Shown: positions 53,485 through 63,530 of the stretch, piece after piece
How the letters are laid out: each line of letters begins with the position of its first letter
Numbering within the stretch: the first letter of the stretch is position 1
Source of the DNA: Planctomycetota bacterium
Lineage (GTDB): Bacteria > Planctomycetota > UBA1135 > UBA2386
Direction: 5' to 3'
Length of the DNA: 64,000 bases
NCBI GenBank assembly: GCA_016235155.1
Contig: JACRLW010000025.1
Coordinates: forward strand, 46,076-110,075
Notes under the pieces: generated by a model
The model's database searches: none
What the model was told of the DNA's origin: nothing
What the model saw: the letters and a program-made list of their open reading frames with translations, nothing else
Translations under genes and position numbers: made by a program

Positions 53485-53544
53485 GGGCTCTCGCGATCTG
53501 GGCTCTCACAGTCTGGTCTCGGGCAACCTGGAATCTCACGGTCA
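53485..53544. repeat. four degenerate 15-bp tandem repeats
   Basis: Four consecutive 15-bp units at 53485-53499, 53500-53514, 53515-53529 and 53530-53544. The first two differ at three positions (GGGCTCTCGCGATCT, GGGCTCTCACAGTCT) and the others are more diverged. They fill the gap between the exporter stop (53542) and the chosen start of the chain-length gene. They may be a slipped-strand or regulatory element, or a repeat coding for an N-terminal extension (R-E-S-P-D-like pentapeptides). Confidence 0.6.
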
Positions 53545-54399
53545 GAAGCCGCGGTAACCACCGCTGAGGAGCAGTTGGTTCGACTGGTTGTAGACCAGGT
53601 AGTCGTAGGTCGCGCGGAAGCCGGCGACTCCGAACGCCGCGCGGGTGACGGCGCCGATCGGCTGCACGAGCTTCTCCATGAAGCGCGAGATGTGCCCGAG
53701 GAAGGTCGGTGGGATGTAGACGATGTCGTTGTGGTCGATGGGCACGTTGTACGTCGTGTTGCCCGTGTCGAGGATCTCGCGCACGTTGACGTAGATGACC
53801 AGCGGGTCCTGCGCGTCGGGCTTGATCACCCGCACGCGGCCGAGGTTGGCGAGCATCGTGAAGTGCGAGCGACCGATCACTTCGAACACGGTCATGTCGC
53901 CGTGCGGCATCGGCACCCAGCGCGCGCCGCCTTCGACCTCGCCGAAGATGTAGAAGCCCTTGCCCGAGGACAGGATGCGCGCCTCGACCTCGATCGGCGT
54001 GGTGAACACTCCGCCGAGCAGTTCGGTGACGAGCGCGGACACGTCGGTTTCCTTGCGGCCGAGCACGTACACCGGCCCCACGTACGGCACGTAGATGGTC
54101 CCGTCGATCGCGGCCGGCTGCGGAGTCGTCAGAAGGAACAACTGCTCGTGCCCGGGCAGCCGGTAGACCTCCGGGTCGACGATGAACTGCACCTCGTCAC
54201 CGCCCGCGACGAAGTTCTCTGCCCGCGCGTTGCCGTCGGCCCGCGTGCCGAAGCCGCGCTCGTGCAGGAGCTGGCGGATGCGGTCGTCCTCGTAGCTGCT
54301 GCACGCAACCGACAGCAGGGGCAGCAGGCAGCCGAGCACGAACGACCACGGCGAGGAACGAGGATGGGACGGGGCACAGCGCGGGGGTCGGCTGGTCAT
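53542..54399 (-). CDS. polysaccharide export outer-membrane lipoprotein (Wza/OPX family)
   Basis: A 285-residue lipoprotein. ATG 54399 opens a signal with lipobox LLSVAC (Cys33). The polysaccharide-export domain starts about residue 57 (FVAGGDEVQFIVDPEVYRL), followed by SLBB-like repeats (IDGTIYVPYVGPVYVLGRKETDV; KGFYIFGEVEGGARWVPMPHGDMTVFEVIG; YNVPIDHNDIVYIPPTFLG). It would form the outer-membrane channel for the polymer together with the chain-length protein encoded just downstream. Members usually have a C-terminal helix spanning the outer membrane; the last 35 residues here are only weakly amphipathic. Confidence 0.9.
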   Translation of the reverse strand: MTSRPPRCAPSHPRSSPWSFVLGCLLPLLSVACSSYEDDRIRQLLHERGFGTRADGNARAENFVAGGDEVQFIVDPEVYRLPGHEQLFLLTTPQPAAIDGTIYVPYVGPVYVLGRKETDVSALVTELLGGVFTTPIEVEARILSSGKGFYIFGEVEGGARWVPMPHGDMTVFEVIGRSHFTMLANLGRVRVIKPDAQDPLVIYVNVREILDTGNTTYNVPIDHNDIVYIPPTFLGHISRFMEKLVQPIGAVTRAAFGVAGFRATYDYLVYNQSNQLLLSGGYRGF

Positions 54400-54726
54400 G
54401 CAGGGTGTTCTCGGCGCGCGCGGCTCGACACGGAGCCCGCGACTCGGCAAGCATCCGGAGCGGCGCATCGCCCGGCAAGTTCCGGTCCTGCGCGATTGCC
54501 GTGCGCCGGGCGACGATGCGTCGCCGGCGCGAGAGCGCAACGTGCGAATGTGGATCCTGCCGTCCATGCAATGGCGCGGCGTCTTCGTCCGCCGGAACGG
54601 CGACCATGCCCGCCCTCCCCCTATCGGGACGGGGCTGCCGCGGACTGGAACGCCGCACGAGGCATGCCGGGTCGCCGCCGGGCGTCGGCGGAACGACGCC
54701 ACCGCGCACTTCGACCCCCCACCGGA
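54400..54726 (-). other. 327-bp non-coding gap upstream of the export gene
   Basis: This is the longest gene-free stretch in the exopolysaccharide region, between rfbB and the export lipoprotein gene on the same strand. The exporter frame stays open through it, but the translation is Arg/Pro/Ser-rich without any domain, so I treat it as untranslated. It may hold a promoter for the downstream half of the locus; I could not find a convincing -24/-12 or -35/-10 pair. GC-rich short inverted repeats are present, as throughout the window. Confidence 0.4.
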
Positions 54727-55740
54727 TCAGCGCCGTGCGCCGTACCAGCGCTCGTAGTAGTCGCGATAGGCCCCGGACCGCACGCGCTCCCACCAGTCGC
54801 GGTTCTCGACGTACCAACGGAACGTGGCCGCGAGGCCGTCCTCGAAGCGGATCGACGGCCGCCAGCCGAGTTCGTCCCGCATGCGACTCGAGTCGATCGC
54901 ATACCGGCGATCGTGCCCGGGGCGGTCGGTGACGTAGCGGATCAGGTCTTCGCCGCGGTTCGCGAGCGCGAGGATCCGGCGGACGACCTGCAGGTTCTCC
55001 CGCTCGGAGTCGCCGCCGATGTTGTAGACCTCGCCGGCCCGACCCCCGGCGAGGACGACCAGCAGTGCCTCGCAGTGATCCTGCACGTGGATCCAGTCGC
55101 GCACGTTCTTCCCGTCGCCATAGACCGGCAGCGGCTTGTTCTCGAGCGCGTTCGCGATCATCAGCGGGATCAGCTTCTCCGGGAATTGGTAGGGCCCGTA
55201 GTTGTTCGAGCAGCGAGTGACGATTGCGTTCATCCCGTGCGTGTGGAAGGCCGCGCGCACGAGCAGGTCGCTGCCGGTCTTGCTCGCCGAGTACGGCGAA
55301 TTCGGCATGAGCGGCGAGTCCTCCGTGAACCGGCCGGTCGGTCCGAGGCTCCCGTAGACCTCGTCGGTGCTCACGTGGAGGAAACGCTCCACGCCGCACG
55401 CACGGCCGGCGTCGAGCAGGACCTGGGTCCCGACGACGTTGGTCTGCACGAAGGCGGTCGCGTCCATCACGGATCGATCGACGTGGCTCTCGGCGGCGAA
55501 GTGGACGACGTGCGTCGGGCGCTGCGCTTCGAAGACGGCGCGCACCGCGGCGGCGTCGCGAATGTCGCCCTTCACGAACGCGTAGCGCGGGTCGTTCTCG
55601 AGGCCCGCGAGGTTCTCGAGGTTGCCGGCGTAGGTCAGGGCATCGAAGACCACGACCTCGTGGCGCGTCCGCGTGAGCGCGAGTCGGACGAAGTTCGAAC
55701 CGATGAAGCCGGCGCCGCCGGTGACGAGGAGCTTGCTCAT
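54727..55740 (-). CDS. rfbB: dTDP-glucose 4,6-dehydratase
   Basis: A 337-residue extended SDR. The NAD-binding motif [10 protein letters not shown] is at residues 8-17, the catalytic Thr-Asp-Glu triplet is in HVSTDEVYGS, and the active-site Tyr-x3-Lys is in SPYSASKTGSD. SNNYGPYQFPEKLIPLMI and GDGKNVRDWIHVQDHC are characteristic of RmlB. It converts dTDP-glucose to dTDP-4-keto-6-deoxyglucose in the cytoplasm. The start ATG 55740 overlaps the rfbD stop by 4 bp. It is the last of the rfbA-rfbD-rfbB run. Confidence 0.95.
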   Translation of the reverse strand: MSKLLVTGGAGFIGSNFVRLALTRTRHEVVVFDALTYAGNLENLAGLENDPRYAFVKGDIRDAAAVRAVFEAQRPTHVVHFAAESHVDRSVMDATAFVQTNVVGTQVLLDAGRACGVERFLHVSTDEVYGSLGPTGRFTEDSPLMPNSPYSASKTGSDLLVRAAFHTHGMNAIVTRCSNNYGPYQFPEKLIPLMIANALENKPLPVYGDGKNVRDWIHVQDHCEALLVVLAGGRAGEVYNIGGDSERENLQVVRRILALANRGEDLIRYVTDRPGHDRRYAIDSSRMRDELGWRPSIRFEDGLAATFRWYVENRDWWERVRSGAYRDYYERWYGARR

Positions 55741-56603
55741 GGGACCGGAAGCTGACCCTCCGCGGCGAGGTAGCGCAGGAGCGCGTCCTGCCAGGGGGGA
55801 AGCGGCGCGCCGCGCAGACGCGTGAGGGCGGTGCAGTCGAGGACGGACCACGCGGGGCGCGGCGCTTTCCGCGCGAGTTCCGCGCTCGAGATGGCGTCGA
55901 CCCTCACGTCGAGACGGAGTGCGCGCACGATCGCGGAGGCGAAGCCGTGCCAGGACACGGCGCCTTCGTTGCACGCGTGCCAGATCCCTGACGCGGCGTC
56001 GCGCACGGGCAGATCGAGCAGCGCTTCGGCAAGGTCGTGGGTGTAGGTCGGGCAACCACGTTGGTCGTCCACGACCCGCAGCGGACCGCCCGCGCGCGCG
56101 CGCGCGACGATGGCCGACGGGAAGTTCTTGCCGCCCGGACCGAACACCCAGCTGGTGCGTACGCACCAGAAGCGCGTCCCGCGCGGCGCGCGCAGCACCG
56201 CCTCCTCGCCCAGGCGCTTGCTGCGACCGTAGGCCGAGACCGGCGCAACGGGATCGTCCTCGCGGTACGGGCGCTTGCCGCGGCCGTCGAACACGTAGTC
56301 GGTGCTCAGGTACGCCAGCGCACAGCCGATCGATCGGCACGCTTCGGCGACGTGCGCGGTGCCGTGGCCGTTGATGCGGTCGGCAAGCGCGGGGTCCGCC
56401 TCGCACCCGTCGACGTCGGTCCAGGCGGCGCAATGGACGACGAAGTCCGGCCGCGCTCCCGCGATTGCGGCGCGCACGGCGTCCGCGTCTTCGATCGGGC
56501 AGCGGGCATGGTCGAGGCCGACGGCGTCCCATCGGCGCTGCGACGCCGCCGCGACGACCGCCCGCCCGAGCTGCCCACCGGCTCCGGTGACGAGGACGCG
56601 CAT
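55737..56603 (-). CDS. rfbD: dTDP-4-dehydrorhamnose reductase
   Basis: A 288-residue SDR with GAGGQLGRAV at the N-terminus, YLSTDYVFDGRG and the catalytic SAYGRSKRLGEEAV (Tyr-x3-Lys), and RTSWVFGPGGKNF, all typical of RmlD. It performs the last reduction to dTDP-L-rhamnose using NAD(P)H. It lies 7 bp below rfbA and overlaps rfbB by ATGA. Its presence predicts a dTDP-4-keto-6-deoxyglucose 3,5-epimerase (RfbC) elsewhere in the genome, since none is in the window. Confidence 0.94.
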   Translation of the reverse strand: MRVLVTGAGGQLGRAVVAAASQRRWDAVGLDHARCPIEDADAVRAAIAGARPDFVVHCAAWTDVDGCEADPALADRINGHGTAHVAEACRSIGCALAYLSTDYVFDGRGKRPYREDDPVAPVSAYGRSKRLGEEAVLRAPRGTRFWCVRTSWVFGPGGKNFPSAIVARARAGGPLRVVDDQRGCPTYTHDLAEALLDLPVRDAASGIWHACNEGAVSWHGFASAIVRALRLDVRVDAISSAELARKAPRPAWSVLDCTALTRLRGAPLPPWQDALLRYLAAEGQLPVP

Positions 56604-56610
56604 CGCGCCC

Positions 56611-57348
56611 TCAGTCGTCCATCCGGTTGGCGCCGCCCTCGCGCACCATCGTGCTCGCCCGGTAGAGCGATTCGAAGGTGCCGGCGTCGGTCCACCAGCC
56701 GTCGAGGACGTCGGACGTCAGGGTGCCGTCCTTCACATAGAAGTTGTTCACGTCGGTGATCTCGAGTTCACCGCGTTCGGATGGCGACAGCTTCTCGATG
56801 AAGTCGAAGACCCGCGCGTCGTACAGGTAGATCCCGATCACCGCGAGGTCGGTCTCGGGCTGCTTCGGCTTCTCGACGATCTTCGTCACCCGCCCGTTCC
56901 GGTCGACGGTCGCCACGCCGAAGCGGTGCGGGTCCTCGACTTTCTTCAGCAGGATCTTTGCGCCGCGTTCCTGGCGTTCGAAGTCCTTCACGGCGCGGCT
57001 GATGTTCTTCTCGATGATGTTGTCGCCGAGCACGACGCAGATCTTCTCGCCGTCGGCGAAGTGCTTCGCGAGCCGAAGCGCGTCGGCGATCCCCCCCTCG
57101 CCCTGTTGGTAGGTGTAGCTGACGTCCTGCAGGCCGAAGTCGGCGCCGTTGCCGAGCAGTTGCAGGAAGTGACCCGCGCTGTTGCCGCCCGTGACGATCA
57201 GGATGTCGGTGATCCCGGCGTTCACGAGGCACTGGATCGGGTAGTAGATCATCGGCTTGTCGAACACCGGCAGCAGGTGCTTGTTCGTCACCTTGGTCAG
57301 CGGGTACAGACGCGAGCCGAGGCCGCCGGCGAGGACGACACCCTTCAT
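56611..57348 (-). CDS. rfbA: glucose-1-phosphate thymidylyltransferase, short form
   Basis: A 245-residue sugar nucleotidyltransferase. It begins MKGVVLAGGLGSRLYPLTKVTNKHLLPVFDKPMI with the G-x-G-x-R signature and the sugar-phosphate lysine, and continues QQGEGGIADALRLA, VVLGDNI (metal-binding Asp) and EKPKQPETDLAVIGIYLYD. It makes dTDP-glucose for the following rfbD and rfbB genes. It is about 45 residues shorter than enterobacterial RmlA because it lacks the C-terminal helical allosteric region, as is common for the short class. It starts at ATG 57348, overlapping the upstream epimerase stop. Confidence 0.93.
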   Translation of the reverse strand: MKGVVLAGGLGSRLYPLTKVTNKHLLPVFDKPMIYYPIQCLVNAGITDILIVTGGNSAGHFLQLLGNGADFGLQDVSYTYQQGEGGIADALRLAKHFADGEKICVVLGDNIIEKNISRAVKDFERQERGAKILLKKVEDPHRFGVATVDRNGRVTKIVEKPKQPETDLAVIGIYLYDARVFDFIEKLSPSERGELEITDVNNFYVKDGTLTSDVLDGWWTDAGTFESLYRASTMVREGGANRMDD

Positions 57349-58298
57349 CGATAGGTTCTCCGGTACCAGTCGAACGTCAGGCGCAGACCCTCGGCGAACG
57401 ACACCTCCGGCGCGAAGCCGAGCAGCGTCTCGATGCGCGAGATGTCGGCGCGGGAATGCATGACGTCCCCGGTGCGCGGGGGCGCATGGATCGGTTGGAG
57501 GTTCGAGCCGGCGTGTCCACGCAGGATCGAGAGCAGGTCGTTGATCGTGTGGTTCCCGGCGCAAGCGAGATTCACGGTCTCGCAGCCGGTGGTCGGCGTC
57601 TCGAGGGCCAGCAGCACGCCGCGCGCGACGTCCGACACGTAGGTGAAGTCGCGCGACTGGGAGCCGTCGCCGTCGATCCGCGGCGGCTTGCCGCGCAGGA
57701 ACGCGAAGCAGAACGCGGCGACGACGCCCGAGTACGGGCTGTCCGGCGTCTGCCGCGGGCCGAACACGTTGAAGAAGCGCGTGACGACGATCGGCAGGCC
57801 GTAGACGCGCGCGAAGCTTCGGCAGTACAGCTCGCCCGCGAGCTTGCTCGCCGCGTACGGCGAGAGCGGCATCTCACGCATGTCCTCGCGCTTGTACGGC
57901 GCGTCCTGGTCGCCGTACGCCGAGGACGAGCCCGCGTACACCACCTTGATCCCGTCTCGCCGCGCGCGATCCAGCACGGTCACCGTCCCGGTCACGTTGT
58001 GATCGTGCGATTCGAGCGGTTCCTCGACGCTCCGCACGACCGACGGCAGCGCCGCCAGGTGCACGATCCCCCGACATCCGCCGGCCGCGCGGGCGACGTC
58101 GGCCGCGCGCGTGATGCTGCCCTCCACGACCAGGAGTTCGCCCGTGCCGACCGCACGCCGGACCTGGTCGAGGTTGTCGCGCTTGCCCGTGCTGAAGTTG
58201 TCGAGCACCACCACGGAGTGTCCGCGGCGCAGCATCAGCTCCACGACGTGCGAGCCGATGAAGCCCGCGCCGCCGGTCACCAGGTACTTCACCGTCAT
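57345..58298 (-). CDS. NAD-dependent epimerase, WbpP/TviC-like UDP-GlcNAc(A) 4-epimerase
   Basis: A 317-residue extended [21 protein letters not shown] lies at the N-terminus, YAGSSSAYGDQ and SPYAASKLAGELY carry the catalytic Ser and Tyr-x3-Lys, and NVFGPRQTPDSPYSGVV and GDGSQSRDFTYVSDVARG follow. The SSSAYGD ... YKREDMREMPLSPYA pattern is close to WbpP/TviC enzymes that interconvert UDP-GlcNAc and UDP-GalNAc or their uronic acids. Specificity is not certain. It is coupled on both sides by ATGA overlaps (57345-57348 and 58295-58298). Confidence 0.88.
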   Translation of the reverse strand: MTVKYLVTGGAGFIGSHVVELMLRRGHSVVVLDNFSTGKRDNLDQVRRAVGTGELLVVEGSITRAADVARAAGGCRGIVHLAALPSVVRSVEEPLESHDHNVTGTVTVLDRARRDGIKVVYAGSSSAYGDQDAPYKREDMREMPLSPYAASKLAGELYCRSFARVYGLPIVVTRFFNVFGPRQTPDSPYSGVVAAFCFAFLRGKPPRIDGDGSQSRDFTYVSDVARGVLLALETPTTGCETVNLACAGNHTINDLLSILRGHAGSNLQPIHAPPRTGDVMHSRADISRIETLLGFAPEVSFAEGLRLTFDWYRRTYR

Positions 58299-59269
58299 CG
58301 GAGCCGTGCCGCCCTTCGTTCTTCGCGATACCACTGAGCGAAGCGCTCGATCCCCTCGCGCAACCCGACCCGCGCCGTGAACCCGAGCTCACGTTCGGCG
58401 AGCGTCGTGTCGGCCCAGGTCGCCCGCACGTCGCCGGGCTGCTCGGGAAGTCTCTCGAGCTTCGCCGTCTTGCCGAACACGGACTCGATGGTGCTCACGA
58501 GGGTCGCCAGGTCCGTCGTGTGGGATCCGCCGAGGTTGTAGACGTGGTAGCCGTCTGCGCGCTGCAGCGCGGCGACGACTCCATCGACGATGTCGTCGAC
58601 GTAGGTGTAGTCGCGTCGGGTCGAGCCGTCGCCGAAGAAGAGGATCGCCTCGCCCGCGAGCAGGTGCCGCGCGAACTTGTGGATAGCCATCTCGGGGCGC
58701 TGACCCGGCCCGTAGACGGTGAAGAAGCGCAGGCACGTCATCGCGTTGCCGTGCAGGTGATGGTGCGCGTGGCAGACCACTTCACCGGCCTTCTTGCTCG
58801 CCGCGTACGGCGACACCGGGTGATCGACGGGGTCGGATTCCGCGAACGGCACCTTCGTGTTGCCGCCGTAGACCGACGACGAACTGGCGAACACGAACGG
58901 CATCGACGGCTTCGCACGCACCGCCTCGAGCAGCAACTGGGTGCCGACGACGTTCACGTCCATGTAGCGGACGGGCTCGGCGATCGACGGCCGCACCCCC
59001 GCGAGGGCGCCCAGGTGGATCACCGCGTCGACGTCGCGTACGACGCGGGCGCAGGTCGCCGCGTCGCGGAAGTCGCCTTCGACGCACTGGAACCGTGCCG
59101 ACCGCGACGCCGCCGCGGCGCAGCTCTCGACGTTCCGGCGCTTGATCGCCGGGTCGTAGAACGGGTCGAAGTTGTCGAGCACGGTGACGCTCGAGCCCGA
59201 GCGGAGCAGGGTTCTCGCGACGTGCGAACCGATGAAGCCCGCGCCGCCCGTGATGAGGATGTGGTTCAT
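58295..59269 (-). CDS. NAD-dependent epimerase, UDP-glucuronate 4-epimerase-like
   Basis: A 324-residue extended SDR with [15 protein letters not shown]. The tract LDNFDPFYDPAIKRRNV is typical of UDP-glucuronate 4-epimerases. The catalytic region is ASSSSVYGGN ... SPYAASKKAGE, followed by FFTVYGPGQRPEMAIHKF and RRDYTYVDDIVDG. It would make UDP-galacturonate from UDP-glucuronate in the cytoplasm. The start ATG 59269 was chosen because the Rossmann strand follows at once. An extension back to 59350 is Arg-rich and unlikely. A 126-bp gap separates it from the UDP-xylose synthase gene upstream. Confidence 0.9.
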   Translation of the reverse strand: MNHILITGGAGFIGSHVARTLLRSGSSVTVLDNFDPFYDPAIKRRNVESCAAAASRSARFQCVEGDFRDAATCARVVRDVDAVIHLGALAGVRPSIAEPVRYMDVNVVGTQLLLEAVRAKPSMPFVFASSSSVYGGNTKVPFAESDPVDHPVSPYAASKKAGEVVCHAHHHLHGNAMTCLRFFTVYGPGQRPEMAIHKFARHLLAGEAILFFGDGSTRRDYTYVDDIVDGVVAALQRADGYHVYNLGGSHTTDLATLVSTIESVFGKTAKLERLPEQPGDVRATWADTTLAERELGFTARVGLREGIERFAQWYREERRAARLR

Positions 59270-59395
59270 CGGGCCGATTCCGCGACGCCGGACGGGACAC
59301 CGGCGGGACGCGGAGCGCGGACTGTAGGCGGGCGTCCGCGCGCGCTGCAACCGCGCCGCCGAGACCCACGCCGCCCGCCGCGTCGCCCCTCCGAC

Positions 59396-60357
<962 letters not shown>

Positions 60358-60361
<4 letters not shown>

Positions 60362-61413
60362 GGATTGTCGGTGGACGAAGCAGGGGACTTCTTGCCGGAG
60401 AGCGGGTCGATGCGGAGCACGCCGCCGCCGGGGATTCGGAATCGGGCGCCGCTCCAGGTCACCGTGCCGCCGCGCGCGACTCCGGTCGCGCGGGCGACGC
60501 GCCCTTCGCTGACGATCCGGACTTCGCCCTCGAACGACAGGTCGTTCGCGACGGCGGTGCCGGTGACGCCGGGCAGCAGCCGCACGCGGCGGCCGTTCTT
60601 GAGCTCGATGCGCTGGCCGTTGAGATCGAGACTGACCTCGCCGCGCGTCTCGTTGGTGCAGATCACGCTGCCGTCGAGCTGGCGATCGAAGGAAACCCGC
60701 GCGTTACGGAGATCGACGACCGCGCCCGCGCCGACGCGGATCCGGATCAGGCGCTCGCGCGCGAACGCGAACACGTGCGAGAGCTGGTCGAAGCGCAGGT
60801 CGGCGACGTCGTCGTCGAGCAGCACCAAAGCGAGGTGCGAACGGCCCAGGACGCGCACGACCGCACCGCCGTGGAAGTAGGCCTGGAAGTGACCGCCCCC
60901 CCGTACGTCGACCTCCGTGCCGGCCTGCACCACGCGGTACCGGTCGTACGGCGCGAGCGGCGTGTAGACGGACTCCTCGGGTTCCTTCACCCACACGTAG
61001 TCGCTCGACTGCGCGAGGATCGCGACCGAGCTCGTGAATCCGTCGCCTTCGACATCGAGCCAACTCGGCCACGCGTTCTTCGATCGCGGCGGGATCGGCT
61101 CGGGCGGCGGACCCGCGGGCCGGGTGTCGAAGGGCAGCGGCAGTCGGCCGCCCGGGTACGCGCCGAAGCTCTCCGGGGCCAGGCTCGGGAAGCCGCGGAA
61201 GCGGCGCGCATTCGAGTCGGTGCCGTCGAAGACCGGCGGCACCTCTCCGCGCTGGAACAGCGTGCGGAACGGACTCCCGGGCAGGAGCCCGGCGCCGTCG
61301 TCGCGTTGCTGCGGCGGATTCGGATCGACGGGGTAGCGACCCTGCCGCTGCGCGGCGCAGAAGGACGTGGTGAGGACGATGCTCGCCAGCAGGCGAATCG
61401 CGGTGCGGTTCAT
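60358..61413 (-). CDS. exported FecR-domain-like protein
   Basis: A 351-residue protein with a signal peptide (residues 1-22, [15 protein letters not shown]). A Pro-rich linker of about 100 residues follows, and then a beta-rich FecR-like domain (about 150-300): [46 protein letters not shown] and [18 protein letters not shown]. Such domains sense or bind surface polymers, often in the periplasm. ATG 61413 is preferred; an in-frame ATG 24 bp upstream would add eight residues before the signal. It heads the coupled NDP-sugar and exopolysaccharide genes and may be the first gene of that transcript, with a 61-bp gap to the gene upstream. Confidence 0.75.
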
Positions 61414-61474
61414 CGGAGGATCCCCGTGCGGCGGCATGGTCGTCGATTCCTTTCGGCTCGGCAACGGCCGCGAC

Positions 61475-62128
61475 TCATCCCTCCTCGCCGATCGGATACC
61501 GCGGCCCGGTGAACGGTGCCGGTTCCTCGTCGGTCTGGGGCGCGGGTTCGGCTTGCTTCGCCGCACGGCCGAGGAAACCGCCGAACTCGAGTTCGACCTG
61601 CAGGCGACTGCCTCCGGGAAGGGTCACCAGTTGGGCGAAGCGCTCCAAGACCACGCGGCGCAGTTCCGCGCTGACGCGATCGAGGCTGGCGCCCTCACGG
61701 GCCTGGAACACGGCGAGGACGTCGACACGTCGCGCCCGCGATCGCGCCGTGACCTGTACGCGCAGGCGGGAGACGTCGGGCAGCGCCTCCCCCGCCGCGC
61801 GCAAGCCGGTTTCGAGCGCCTCGCGCGCGATGCGCACCGGTCCCGTGCCGGTCATGCTGACCACGCTCGCCTGCGGACTTCGCGGCGCGAGCCCCCACGC
61901 GAGCCACAGGACGTCGCCGATCAAGAGCAGCGCGGCGCAGAAGGCCACCATCCCGTGGCCGCCGGCACGCACGTCGATCCGCAACACGCCGGGTTGGCGC
62001 CCGTCGGCGGAACTCATCGCCTCGGGCGCCGCCCACACCAACAGCGCGACGAGACACGCCACGATCGCGGCCGCGACGTTGGCGACGAGCAAGACGCGAC
62101 CGAAGACCTGTTCGACGCCGTTCCTCAC
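61475..62128 (-). CDS. AmaP-like membrane protein with Asp23 domain
   Basis: A 217-residue protein with two N-terminal membrane helices (about 12-34, VLLVANVAAAIVACLVALLVWA; and 58-80, MVAFCAALLLIGDVLWLAWGL). An Asp23/alkaline-shock-like domain follows (about 88-190): VSMTGTGPVRIAREALETGLRAAGEALPDVSRLRVQVTARSR. The tail is Pro/Glu rich. AmaP anchors Asp23 at the membrane in Gram-positives, where Asp23-family genes often follow accB-accC. The same order here supports the call. It starts at GTG 62128, 52 bp below accC. Function in this host is unknown. Confidence 0.75.
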   Translation of the reverse strand: MRNGVEQVFGRVLLVANVAAAIVACLVALLVWAAPEAMSSADGRQPGVLRIDVRAGGHGMVAFCAALLLIGDVLWLAWGLAPRSPQASVVSMTGTGPVRIAREALETGLRAAGEALPDVSRLRVQVTARSRARRVDVLAVFQAREGASLDRVSAELRRVVLERFAQLVTLPGGSRLQVELEFGGFLGRAAKQAEPAPQTDEEPAPFTGPRYPIGEEG

Positions 62129-62180
62129 CGAACCTCTCGAGCTTTTGGGTGAATGAACGGGGCACCGACCGTGCGACGCG

Positions 62181-63527
62181 TCACCGTTGTCCGAAGTAGC
62201 GATCGACGAAGCCGGTGTCGACCTGTCCGTTGATGAAGTCCGAGTGCTCGAGGACGCGCAGGAAGAGCGAGCGCGTCGTCGCGATGCCCTCCATCTGCAA
62301 CTCCTCGAGCGCGCGCCGCGCGGTGGCGAGCGCCTCGCGCCGCGTGTTGCGGTGGATGATCAGTTTGCCGACCATCGAGTCGTAGTGCGGCGGAACGCGG
62401 TAGCCCGCGTACGCGTGGCTGTCCCAGCGGACGCCGGGTCCGGCGGGGACGATCAGCGTCTCGATGCGACCCGGCGACGGCTTGAAGTTCTGGTCGGGGT
62501 CTTCGGCGTTGATGCGGAACTCGATCGCGTGGCCGCGCCACTCGACGTCCTCCTGCTTGAGCAGCAGGCGCTCGCCCGCGGCGATCTTGATCATCGCCTG
62601 GATCACGTCGACTCCGGTGACCTGTTCGGTCACAGGATGCTCGACCTGCACGCGGGTGTTGACCTCGATGAAGTAGAAGTTGCCCTGCTGGTCGAGAAGA
62701 AACTCGACGGTCCCCGCCGAGTGATAGTTCGCCGCGCGCGCGAGGCGCACCGCCGCCTCCCCCATCGCCTGCCGCGTCTTCGGATCGAGCACCGGGCACG
62801 GGCTCTCCTCGACGAGCTTCTGGTGCCGTCGCTGGAGCGAACAGTCGCGCTCACCCAGGTGGATGACGTTCCCGTGCTGGTCCGCGAGGATCTGGATCTC
62901 CACGTGCCGCGGCCGGTCGAGGTACTTCTCGATGTAGACCGTCGAGTTCTTGAAGGCGCCCTCCGCCTCGGCGCGCGCCGAGTGGTAGCCGTTCACGAGA
63001 CTGACGTCGTTGTGCGCGACGCGCATGCCGCGCCCGCCGCCGCCCGCCGCCGCCTTGATCAGCACCGGGTAGCCGATGCTGCGTGCGATCGCGAGGGCGT
63101 CCTTCTCGCTGTCGACCGGTCCGTCGCTGCCCGGAACCGACGGCACCTTGGCGTCCTTCGCGATCCGCTTGGCCTGGACCTTGTCGCCGAGCGCGGCGAT
63201 CGTCTCCGCCGACGGGCCGATGAAGCGGATGTTGCAGGACTGACAGACCTCGACGAAGTGCGCGTTCTCCGAGAGGAAGCCGTAGCCGGGGTGGATCGCC
63301 TCGACGTCGGCGATCTCGGCCGCGGCGATCAACGACGGGATGTCGAGGTAGCTCTGCGCGCTCGGAGCCGGACCGATGCACACGGTCTCGTCGGCGTAGC
63401 GGAGGTGGAGGAGATCCCGGTCGGCCTCGGAGTAGACGGCGACCGTCTCGATCCCGAGTTCCTTGCAGGCCCGGAGGATCCGCAGGGCGATTTCCCCGCG
63501 GTTGGCGATGAGGATGCGTCGGAACAC
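62181..63527 (-). CDS. accC: acetyl-CoA carboxylase, biotin carboxylase subunit
   Basis: A 448-residue ATP-grasp enzyme of normal length that carboxylates the biotin on AccB, the first step of fatty acid synthesis. The N-terminal domain begins [24 protein letters not shown]. The ATP-binding glycine loop is in [14 protein letters not shown], and [17 protein letters not shown] and [16 protein letters not shown] follow. The catalytic arginine region [16 protein letters not shown] is near residues 284-299. The C-terminal domain has SMVGKLI. The start is GTG 63527, three bases after the accB stop. Confidence 0.97.
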   Translation of the reverse strand: MFRRILIANRGEIALRILRACKELGIETVAVYSEADRDLLHLRYADETVCIGPAPSAQSYLDIPSLIAAAEIADVEAIHPGYGFLSENAHFVEVCQSCNIRFIGPSAETIAALGDKVQAKRIAKDAKVPSVPGSDGPVDSEKDALAIARSIGYPVLIKAAAGGGGRGMRVAHNDVSLVNGYHSARAEAEGAFKNSTVYIEKYLDRPRHVEIQILADQHGNVIHLGERDCSLQRRHQKLVEESPCPVLDPKTRQAMGEAAVRLARAANYHSAGTVEFLLDQQGNFYFIEVNTRVQVEHPVTEQVTGVDVIQAMIKIAAGERLLLKQEDVEWRGHAIEFRINAEDPDQNFKPSPGRIETLIVPAGPGVRWDSHAYAGYRVPPHYDSMVGKLIIHRNTRREALATARRALEELQMEGIATTRSLFLRVLEHSDFINGQVDTGFVDRYFGQR

Positions 63528-63530
63528 AGG

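Noticed and set aside
59270..59395. GG-N10-GC pattern resembling a sigma-54 -24/-12 promoter upstream of the UDP-glucuronate epimerase gene
   Set aside because: Only the invariant GG and GC match. TGGCAC and TTGC are otherwise poor, and such spacing is common by chance at this GC content.
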